Assembly: GCA_033558025.1 (NCBI GenBank)
Contig: JAUCEF010000006.1
Span: forward strand, 434,001-498,000
Direction of reading: 5' to 3'
Source of the DNA: Phytophthora sp. 'mugwort'
Lineage: Eukaryota > Oomycota > Peronosporomycetes > Peronosporales > Peronosporaceae
DNA length: 64,000 nt
Below, in pieces: positions 55,428 to 64,000 of this stretch. A program made the translations under genes and the position numbers. The notes under the pieces were generated by a model. The model was not told where the DNA came from, searched no databases, and saw nothing but the letters and a program-made list of their open reading frames with translations. How positions within the stretch are numbered: the first letter of the stretch is position 1; the number at the start of each line of letters is the position of its first letter.

Positions 55428-56455
55428 ATGGCGACCCGGACGTTCTTGTTGCGCTTCCTTCTGATGTCCACGGCCCTCTGTGGGTTGTACTGCGCCCAGC
55501 GAATCCCCCGACGTCCGCCTGGATTCACATTAGGCAGCGGCAGCCCTGACGCTGGCGTGCAGCTCGAGTCTTACATCGACTTAGTAAGATTTTTATAGCG
55601 CAAAATAAAATTTTATAGATGCACTTATGTGATTGATAATTGTGACAGTTGTGTCCGGACAGCAAATCGGCCTACCCGGGACTGAAAAAGTTGGTGGAGC
55701 ACTACGAAGTCGATGACGTTCGTGTTCGCTTGGTGCTATTCCCGTTGCCGTACCATCAGCACGCCTTTGCTACCGCGGAGGCGGCATTTGCTATTACAAC
55801 GGCGTTGGGAGACAAGAGCTTCACCACGTGGCTTGAGACGATCTACGCGAACCAGGACATGTAAGTGCTATGTCGGGATGTAGTGCTGCATGGAGCTGAC
55901 ATTATTTTGTATTATAGATTCTGGAACAAGGTGGCCAAGGATCTGAGTCCGGTGCAGGTGGTAGGGAAGCTCAAGACGCTGGCTCAAAAGACTTTCCCGT
56001 CGTTGACTGACAAGCAGTGGGACGAACAGATGACTGGATATGGAGGAACAGATGTGGATGACCATACCCGGGAGTCCTGGAAGTATACATGCTCCAGAGG
56101 CATGTCCGGCACGCCTATGTACACGTTGAATGGTGTGCCATTCGAGGCTGATGCAGATTGGACTTTCGAGCAATGGTTCAAGGTTATTGACCCGCTGGTG
56201 AAGGCTAACAAACCTGCTTTGAAGATACAAGCTGAGACTCAGGCGTGGAAGGATGTTCATCTGAGTGGAGTTCCTCGCGCTCAGCCTGATCGAAATGTAA
56301 TGCACTTTGGGCGTGCCGGGGATTGGGCTACTACTGCGCAGGCGTGCGAGGGAATTTCTGGTGGGGCGAGAGCTTGCGAATTTGTGCCAGGTCGTGCAAT
56401 GTGCTGCCTATCCGATGAAGCTTGCATTCTTCGCGAAGGGTGCGTTCCGCTGTAG
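55428..56455 (+). CDS. Secreted DsbA/thioredoxin-fold protein with Cys-rich C-tail, three exons
   Basis: Exons 55428-55583, 55649-55860 and 55918-56455 (introns 65 and 57 nt) give 301 residues. The junctions read YIDLLCPDSKS and NQDIFWNKVAKDLS, both matching the neighbouring paralogue. A signal peptide (RFLLMSTALCGLYCAQ) is present. The active site is CPDS, again a CXXS. The thioredoxin-fold part ends with DPLVKANKP. A tail of about 75 residues absent from the paralogue adds six cysteines (including ACEFVPGRAMCCLSDEAC), which suggests a small disulphide-bonded module. The first intron has no counterpart in the paralogue. The role is probably extracellular or ER redox chemistry. Confidence 0.85.
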
Positions 56456-57141
56456 TGAGGATGAGGACGGCGAATTAAGTGGTTTTGAATAAACAGCATC
56501 GTTTACTTTCTTTCTGAACAGTAAAACCGCGTGAAATGATAAAGTTTCAGCAAGGTGAGGGGCCGGGGTATAAGTTACAGAGGAGCAGCGGACTGCTTTT
56601 TGTGAGTGATTAACATCGAGTTTTTAAAAGCGTAGTATACGTACGGGGTGCGTATATGTACTAAGCATTACACAACCAGTGTCCGATATTTCATTTGAAA
56701 AAGAAAGCAGGACGGCCGTTTGTTTTCATTGCCGTGTCGGGCTCTTCCGCTGACTCGAATGCTTTGGCAATGTGAATATTGTGACATCATGCTCAATCCG
56801 AGTTATTATACCCGACTATAATTTAGCACTTAGTATGAATCTTGTCAGACAACTTCGTCACGGCGCGAAAAAATATTTACACTATTTTTATAACACGAGC
56901 AGAGAGGTTCACAAGATCCTGATGCTTGCATATCTATCGTTTTTTTTCTTAAGTCGACATTAAAAATTACGACCGGAGGGATGAATTGGGAAATACTTCC
57001 TCCGTTCGGAAATGAGTTACTCACTATTAAGACACAAGACCCGCAACCGACATCAGTTTTGTGAAAACTATGGTCTAGGTCTACATGTACTGTGGATGTC
57101 TAACAATCATACTCAGAAACTAGAGTCGCAACAAAAAACAT
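56456..57141. other. Intergenic, no gene seen
   Basis: AT-rich sequence between the convergent 3' ends of the DsbA-like and carboxypeptidase genes. The 63-codon frame at 56772 has no motif. Confidence 0.45.
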
Positions 57142-59104
57142 TTAGACCTCAGTCACTCGCGAACGAGGACTAGGAGCTCGCTGACTCACACTAACCACGG
57201 ACACGTGCTCTCCGACATCCTCACCTTCGTCGGAGTACTCTTCTTCGTCATCATCTTCTCGCTGCTCTACGTCTTCATCATCGCTCAGTTGGGTAACCAT
57301 TTCGTGATGCTTGTGTCCGTACCTTCTGCTGCGAAGGCAAGCAATGGTAACACATACCGCCAAGATACTGCTAACAGTTGCGATGACCAGCGCCACCAAC
57401 AGCCATGCCAAGCCAAAGTGCACTTGGTTGATGCTTCCGCCAGTTTGGTCAAGTACGGAGTACGAGGTATCTGAAGCTGATGTACCCGACGTCGAGTAGC
57501 AAAATGAAACCTCGAGATCTGTCGCATTCAGGCGCGTATTTGCAACGCTTTGTTCTTTGTCGTCGAACTCGAGCTTGTTCACAAAGCGATGTAGCATGTC
57601 TGCAGCCACGTCCGGTACATCCATCGGTACCATGTGCCCTGCGCCAGTGACCACGACATAGGTCAGATTGCCACCCTGCTGTGCAAAGCCAGCAGGCTCC
57701 TTGCGGCTTTGTACTCGCCACGTGTACTTATCAGCCTGTTGGTAAGCATCTGAGCCATTCCAGTTAAGATTCAGCAACAACTTCTCCGTTCCGTAGTGGT
57801 TGCACATCATATCCCATTGTCCGTTGTAAAAGAGAACCCGCAAACCTCCCTGAAGAAGGGACTCCACCTTGTCCAGCGTACTCACGCCATCGAACTTTGA
57901 CAGCGCCTTATATACCCCATTACTGCAGATATCGAATCGAAAGTTATTGTCCTCGTTGCCATGCACTGCTTTTCTCACTTCCTTCTTGTTCATGTACTTG
58001 ACAATGTTGTCCTGTCCTGCCGGGTACGCTCCGACGCTGTGCACATACTGCCGCACATCGTAGAAGTTCAGACTGTTTCCTCCATTACCCGGCTTGACAC
58101 TGCCCGTAATAGCATCCATATTATCCATGCAACTTTTAGAATAGTACGTCCCAGCATCGAGTGCAGCCAAACAGACAGCGTATGATGCCTTGAGCGATCT
58201 CACTTGACCGAAAGTCAGCAGACCAAGTCCGTGAGCGTAGTCACTGTACTCGTACTGAATTCTCGGATGCACCCATCCGTTGCCAATGCCTACACCATCG
58301 AGACTGATCTTAATCTGGTTGTTTGGATCACCGTTCCGCTTCAAAATATGCTCCGAGAACTGGGGAATCCACCGTCCCGCATGGGACTCACCAAACATGT
58401 ACACAGCTCTCGAGTGCTTCACTCCATCGTCCCCATTCGAAAGATATTCCGAGTGTCGCTGCAAGAACTTGGTCAAGAACTCGTAAAAGTCCTCAGCGAT
58501 CGCGCCCTCGTCCGACCGATAATCATTTCCTCGAGTATACGACATGCCCGTGCCCAGTGGCTGGTCCACAAAGAGCAGATTGGCGAACTTGTGCCAGCTG
58601 TGCTCGTTCTTGCCAATGATCGAGTCGTCCACCAAATAAAACGGCGAATTACCCAGGAACAAACCCTGCATACTGGAGCACCCAGGGCCGCCATTTAACC
58701 TGTAAGCCGATAAAAGTTAGCGATACAAAGTAAAGTATCAAAACGATGTCACAATGGATCATATACCATATGACGAGCGGCACTTTGTCAGGGTCTTTAG
58801 CGGCCTGAAAATGCCAGTAGAATATAGTGTTCTTGTCGTTGTGGTGCAGTGCAATGCGCCCCGCATGCTGCGTCACCTTGGCCGTCGGGTCCAGGCCCGG
58901 CAAGTTCTGGACGAGGTCCCCCTCTGTCTTCGGCGTCGGCTGAGCGGACTCCGTCTCACTGAGACTCTCAGAGGTGAGAATTCGCTCTGGCACATCATTC
59001 TCCTGCGCTACCAGCTTATGGAAGCGTTGGCTCGTGGGGTGCAGGCGCTGTGCAGACGCTAAGCAACCCGCCACGGCGGCCGAGAGCACGCGGCGCGTTG
59101 CCAT
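57142..59104 (-). CDS. KEX1-like serine carboxypeptidase (S10), membrane-anchored
   Basis: Trims C-terminal residues from secretory proteins. Exons 59104-58767 and 58699-57142 (67-nt intron) give 631 residues; splicing restores VIWLNGGPGCSS, the oxyanion-hole motif. The triad is Ser218 in FGESHAGRW, Asp409 in NGQWDMMC and His468 in GAGHMVPMD. The N-terminus (about residues 1-18) is signal-like. A hydrophobic helix at about 541-567 (FGLAWLLVALVIATVSSIL) is followed by a strongly acidic cytosolic tail with Glu/Asp runs. Signal, S10 domain, one TM helix and acidic tail is the layout of the Golgi enzyme KEX1. GESHAG instead of the common GESYAG is a conservative difference. Confidence 0.92.
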
Positions 59105-59286
59105 GGTATTGGAGAGTTTCTGTTGTTGTTTAATACATGTACGTAAACCAAACGTACAGATCATAAAAAATATTAGGGTGGGTCCTGTTCTACAAATTGT
59201 ATTTGGGAGGTTGTTGTTTCCAGTATTTAAACACATTAAAATGAGATTAAATGACTTTATTGCTGCATTTGGGCTATGCAGGACGA

Positions 59287-60622
59287 CTACTGTATGGTCG
59301 TCACTGCTGCATCTTGCTCGCCGGCTTTCCGTCGAACCTCCTTCTTCTTCTTAATAATCTCGCGATAAAGACGGTCGCGATAGTCAGCGGCGGAATATTT
59401 GGTGTTGTCGTCCACGACGATCTGCAGAGGAGCTGGTGCACTGGGCTCGTCCTTTTCGTTATGGAACTGGGTCACATACGGGTGCTTCAACGCGTCGATG
59501 ACCGAAATCCGCTTTGACGGATCAAACTGGTAACACAATAAGACATATAGATACAACGGTTACGACAATAAAAATCCAATAGCAACAGTGAAATTTGCCC
59601 ACGAACCCAGAAGCACTGCTTGATGAGGTCGAGCGCTTCTGGTGACGCCTTCGGGAAAAGCTCCTCCAACGATTTCTGGTTGGGCGTTGGCAGACTCTCC
59701 AGCATCGTATTGGCGAACGGTGACTTGATACTCTCAATATCTTCTTGAGATGGTGGCCCGGTGACGTCCAGGATCCGCTCGAGCTGGTTCATCGTAGAGG
59801 TTCCTGGGAAGGCTGGCCGACCGGTGGCCATTTCGGCCACAATGCAGCCGACGGCCCACATGTCCACTGACTTGGCGTATCTTGTGGAGCCCAGCAGAAT
59901 CTCTGGCGCGCGGTACCATCGTGTTGCAACGTAGTCTGTGAGGACAGGGTTGGGTCCGCTGATCTCAGCCACGGAACGGCAAAGACCAAAGTCGCACAGC
60001 TTTGTGTGGCAGTCCGAGTTCAAGAGCAGGTTGCTTGGCTTAATGTCTCGGTGCAAGAGCTCTGCCGTATGCATGTACTTGAGCGACTTCAGCAACTGGT
60101 AGATGATATACTTCTTGTGAATCTCTTCTAGAATATTGGCTCGTATGACAGCATGCAAGTCAGTTTCTAGCATAAAAAAACAAAAGCAACAGCGACATTG
60201 AAAACACGGTCAGAACTAGAAACGACAGGTAGTCCCAGCTCTTCCAGCTCATTCACCCATAAAGTCGAAAACGAGATAAATATCCCGGTCATTGTCGGCC
60301 TTGACGACGTTCAACAAGCGAATAATGTTGCTGTGTCCATTCAGCTCTTGCAAGTACATGACTTCACGAAAGGTGCGCTGCGCATCCGTTGCATTGCGGA
60401 AGGCGTCAAAGCACTTTTTCAAAGCCACTACCTGCCGATTGTTCTTGTCGATGGCCTTCCAAACGATGCCGTAGGCCTGCGCAAACACAACAACCCTTTG
60501 GCATTAGTTCCTCCAGGACTTACTATTGGACAAGAAGGCTGTCAATTTACACTTACGCCTTTGCCCAGCTTCTGCAGCAACTCGTACTTGCGCAACACGT
60601 GCTTCTCGACTTCCTCGCCCAT
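59287..60622 (-). CDS. MAP kinase (TDY activation loop, ERK7/MAPK15-like), four exons
   Basis: Exons 60622-60557, 60476-60257, 60166-59607 and 59526-59287 (introns 80, 90 and 80 nt, all GT-AG) give 361 residues. In order: glycine loop [12 protein letters not shown] across the first junction, VAIK-type lysine in [18 protein letters not shown] across the second, catalytic [19 protein letters not shown], activation loop [13 protein letters not shown], then [11 protein letters not shown] across the third. The TDY motif replaces the TEY of classical ERKs. The similarity to the MAPK15/ERK7 group ([26 protein letters not shown]) suggests a role in cilia/flagella or autophagy, as in other eukaryotes; this is inferred. 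There is no long C-terminal extension. Confidence 0.92.
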
Positions 60623-61106
60623 GACTGGTACAGTACTGTTGATCTAGCAGAAAACGTGCCAGAACCGCCGGAAGTCACTTTAACCTCGTCGCGTCGGAAG
60701 AGCAAGTCGAGCCAGACCAAAACCGAATTTGGACGAGCATGCCGTCAGGAACTTACCGGTACCACGTGGCCGAAGCTCAGCAAGTATTTTTACTCAGCTC
60801 CGTCGTCTATTCTGGCCTGATGCCAACCTGTTGCGAACTTCAAGGACAACGTGCACAGCACGACTTAAGCCAAACTCCGCCAGATCAGACCCCATGGGAC
60901 GCTGGTAGCTCGATCACCTCAGGGAGAGTTACAACAGAAAGTTACCATGTCATCAGCCAAAAACCCATCGGTATTTTTGTCAGCGAATGCAAGGCAGCAA
61001 GCCTGAACATCACAGGAAGCTCGACATACGAACTACAAAGTAAGAGTGTCGCGCATCTTGCCAGCCAGCTAGCCATAGGGCGCTCGCTAGCTCATGTGTA
61101 TGATAT
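60623..61106. other. Intergenic region, presumed MAPK promoter
   Basis: No convincing gene. The overlapping plus-strand frames at 60389-61110 mostly shadow the kinase exons or lack motifs. Confidence 0.45.
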
Positions 61107-62643
61107 TTAGCCGTAAATGTCATCGTTGTCATCGCCCTGGCCTCCTGCGCCACCAGCGGCACCTCCGCCAAAGCTGTCTCCGCTATCCATGAGAAAGTTG
61201 GCCGCCAACGCCTCATTCTTGTCGCAAGCAAGATATGCTTGAATCACATCCGTGCGCTCGAACCCCATCTCGCACAGTCGGTCAACCGCCGCCGCTTCCT
61301 CCTCCGTCAGCATGATACGGTGGCCTCCAGTACCAGCGCCGGCACCTCCACCAAGTCCTTCAAGGCCATTGCCGCCACCCATAGACGCCATCATCTGCTC
61401 CATCGCTCCAGGGGGCAAGTTGCTAAGCATCTGGGAAAGCCCACGGAGCTGCTCGGGCGTCATTCCCATTTGTGTGGCCATCTGAGCTTGCTGCTCTGGT
61501 GAAAGCGAGTCCACCAACTGCTGAATTTGCTGAGGGGTCGGCATGGCACCACCACCTCCCATGCCCAGGTCGAAAGATGCTGCGCCAGCGCCACCACTGG
61601 GTACCGATCCGGCCTCTCGGGTGCCAATGGGCTCGTTCAGCATCTGCACAAAGCGGTCCTGGTTCTGGTGGATAAGGCGTAGTAGCTCTGGACTCTGCGC
61701 GCCGATCTGCTGCAGCACCGCCGGCAAGGCAGCCGGGTTCGACTGCACGAGCTGACGCAAGGCGTCGAACTGCGGGTGGTTGCGGAGAGCCTCCAACGTG
61801 TTGGTCGATTCATCGCCACTAGCGCCAGCTCCAGCAGCAACAGCAGCAGCAGTAGTACCAGCCGACGGGGCTGCTGTCTGCGGTGGCGCCGTGGCTTGCT
61901 CGGGAATGCCTGTCATCAGGTACTCCACGGCGCGCTCAGGGTTGTTGAACGCCGCACGCAGCGCACTGCGTACCTGGTCCTCCGGGAAACCCATATCCAC
62001 GAGCTGCTGCACCGTGGCGCTCATCTGCTCGCCAGCCACAAGGCCGCTGCCATCGCCCGACGAGGAGCTGGCCGTAGTAGTGGCTGGAGCTGCCGACGAG
62101 GTCGACACGGCCGGGGCAGTGGCCGAAGAGCTGCTGGACGCCGACGACGTGTTGGGCGCGGCTGAAACAGAGGTCGAGGCGGGAGCAGTTGCAGCAGAGG
62201 CCGGGGCCGCGGCGGCAGCAGCGGGAGTCGACGCTGGGACTGCAGCTGGGGCAGCAGCGGCGGTCGAGGGCTTAGGCGCCTTGGGCTTGGTAACCATCAC
62301 GACAAGGAAGTCATTCTCCTTGACGTTGTACTCGGCGAGCGTGCTGTCGTCCTTAAGCACTTTTCCCGCGTGGATGAGCTTCTGCTGGATCACGGGAAAC
62401 TGCTGCAGCTCCTCAATCTTCTGCTTCACGGCGGAAACCTGCGAGATAGAACAAGATACGGGTCAGAGCCGTCGTCACGACTTTAATATATGTTCCCCTG
62501 CTATAACTCGTCTAAAATGGTGACCGAAGGAGGCTAGTGACCAAGTAAGATGAGAAGAGGTTAGTGTGCCTTCTTACCGCGTCCGTGAGCTCTGCGTCTA
62601 GGGAGAAAGCAACACCCTGTAGCGTCTTGACCGTCAGCTTCAT
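61107..62643 (-). CDS. RAD23: RAD23-like ubiquitin receptor (UBL-UBA-XPCB-UBA)
   Basis: Shuttles ubiquitinated proteins to the proteasome and supports XPC in nucleotide-excision repair. Exons 62643-62578 and 62438-61107 (139-nt intron) give 465 residues. The UBL runs from MKLTVKTLQGVAFSLDAE to about 70. An Ala/Ser/Thr/Pro-rich linker leads to UBA1 at about 160-200 (VQQLVDMGFPEDQVRSALRA), the XPC-binding domain at about 235-290 (FDALRQLVQSNPAALPAVLQ), and UBA2 near 397-440 (VDRLCEMGFERTDVIQAYL). The protein ends in a Gly/Asp tail. Between XPCB and UBA2 an extra helical stretch (about 322-375; PTPQQIQQLVDSLSPEQQ, LRGLSQMLSNLPPGAMEQM) resembles an STI1-type segment not usual in RAD23. It is divergent from phenylalanine hydroxylase. 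Confidence 0.92.
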
Positions 62644-63148
62644 GTCGTCCTGCCGTTCGTTCGTTTCCACTCTATGAAGAAGAAAAGATTTCCCTCTGAC
62701 TTACATACGATTAGAATAAAACACTCATTATTGCGCTAAAACAAGGTACAAACTGAATCTATTAGCGACCTGTCACGGTCTCTACAACCACCCAATCATA
62801 TAATTTAGCAAGCTACCAGTTAATCGGATGGCCTTTTGTTGTCACGAATCAATAATTTTCAAGTCATCATTGTACGAGAGGTTAACTTATATCACTTCTT
62901 TATAGGTTTACATGGATGAGACGCCAGCACTCCGGCCCGCGTCTAATCGAAAGACTTCAACGACCAGCTGCACGCATTGTCGAGGTCATTCAGCAACTTA
63001 GCGCTTCCCCGTCACCTTCTTGCTCCTTGCAATGCTGCGATCACTCCTCTTGCTTCCCCGCACTTCCTTTCTCACGCATGGTGTGCGTATATTTCACCCC
63101 TAAAAAGCAGTCTCGAATTCGCGGTCATTCGCTCTGACACAAGTTACA
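62644..63148. promoter_or_regulatory. Divergent promoter region RAD23 / phenylalanine hydroxylase
   Basis: 505 bp between the two start codons, AT-rich near 62690-62900. No specific binding site could be assigned. The short plus-strand frames at 62916-63137 are not convincing exons. Confidence 0.5.
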
Positions 63149-64000
63149 ATGTGTGCCACAATGCTGCAGGTCCGTCCTGTCAACGCCGGCCCACTGCTAG
63201 TAACTGCGCTGCTGCAGAGCGAAACGCGGTTCTTCAGCTCTCAGCGCGAGGACAACAAGACGTCCATCTTGCTGCAGGTAGAGGACGGTCCCGGTGCGCT
63301 GCAGGAGACGCTCAAGTTTTTCTGGAAGCACGACGTCAACATGACCCGAATCGAGTCGCGCCCAGCCAAGGGCCACAACATGAATTACAGCTTCTTCGTC
63401 GACTTTGAGGGCAAGAGTGGGCAGACCAAGGTGGACGAGCTTATGGCCGACCTAAAGAAGAACTGCCTGGATGTCATGGTGCTCCACGACAAGAAGGGTA
63501 AGCGACGGTGGGCTGTTGACAGTTTGTGTTGGTGTCTTGGAGCTAACTGTGATGATCGGTGGGTGGTGGGGACAGTACCGTGGTTTCCTCGCAAGATTAA
63601 CGAGCTGGACCACTCGGTGGCCAATATCTTGGATGCCGGGACGGACCTTGAGTCGGATCATCCTGGCTTCCGCGTACGTGGTAACGCGACCACCGGAACA
63701 AATTGATTTATCAATTTTGCTAACCATTCTTGCGTGGTGCAGGACCAAGAGTACCGCAAGCGCCGCAACATGTTCGCGGAGATTGCACAGAACCACCGTC
63801 AGGGAGACCCAATTCCTCGTCTAAACTACACTCAAGATGAGGTCCGTCGTAGCAACTAGCCATTTCAAGTTGGGCTGTGGATTTATCTTTTGTGTGATGC
63901 GTGGCTGCTGTATACACAGATCACAACGTGGGGGGTCATCTACAAGCGTATGAAGGAGATGTGGAAGCAGCACGCGTGCGACGAGTTCAACTACATTATC
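63149..64000 (+). CDS. PAH: Phenylalanine 4-hydroxylase, 5' part; continues beyond window
   Basis: Converts phenylalanine to tyrosine using tetrahydrobiopterin and O2. Exons 63149-63497, 63576-63673, 63743-63841 and 63920 onward are split by introns of 78, 69 and 78 nt. An ACT regulatory domain comes first (SILLQVEDGPGALQETLKFF, NMTRIESRPAKGHNMNYSFF). The start of the catalytic domain follows: VPWFPRKINELDHSV, then GTDLESDHPGFRDQEYRKRR, GDPIPRLNYTQDE and TTWGVIYKRMKEMW. These match the animal enzyme's FPRTIQELD...DHPGF...PIPR...TWG layout. The iron ligands lie beyond the window. The ACT domain implies regulation by phenylalanine. The first intron is in frame without a stop, so it could be missed by simple ORF finding. 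The start could also be the ATG four codons downstream. Confidence 0.92.

Noticed and set aside
61776..62523. 247-codon Ala/Val-rich plus-strand ORF
   Set aside because: Antisense of the RAD23 Ala/Ser-rich linker.

Overview
The window looks like nuclear DNA of an oomycete, most likely Phytophthora or a close relative. Recognisable genes have short GT-AG introns (57-139 nt) and sit close together. An 18S rRNA 3' fragment carries the ITS1 start I associate with Phytophthora. The repeats are oomycete-style Ty3/gypsy, Ty1/copia, MULE, PIF/Harbinger, pogo-like and HTH/Ulp1-protease elements. All calls come from reading the sequence; no database search was run.

Layout. (1) 1-3,944 is gene-dense: the 3' part of topoisomerase I, an ankyrin/zinc-cluster gene and a divergent small coiled-coil gene. 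(2) About 3,945-31,700 is a graveyard of mobile DNA: MULE relics, a PIF/Harbinger element with TIRs and a TAA target duplication, two opposed gypsy remnants, a tRNA-derived SINE with a 16-bp target duplication, a pogo-like fragment, and an HTH + C48-protease element preceded by palindromic 35-39 bp iterons. (3) 31,709-38,312 is a giant palindrome: two apparently identical 3,224-bp arms around a 156-bp spacer, each holding an intact phosphate transporter gene, transcribed divergently. (4) 38,500-45,906 holds a membrane-anchored cyclic-nucleotide phosphodiesterase, a FYVE protein and a TMEM135-like protein. (5) About 45,900-54,500 is a second repeat block: inverted repeats, a foldback, a copia relic, and a 987-bp insertion flanked by a 15-bp target duplication that joins a tRNA-like sequence to an antisense 18S rRNA fragment. 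(6) 54,597-64,000 is gene-dense: a head-to-head pair of secreted DsbA/thioredoxin-fold paralogues, a KEX1-like carboxypeptidase, a TDY MAP kinase, RAD23 and the 5' part of phenylalanine hydroxylase.

The genes form no obvious single pathway. The pattern is that of a two-speed genome: compact housekeeping islands separated by repeat-rich blocks. Three divergent arrangements (3,311-3,392; 33,488-36,533; 55,345-55,427) probably share promoters. The most unusual structures are the transporter palindrome and the rRNA/tRNA-like chimeric insertion.
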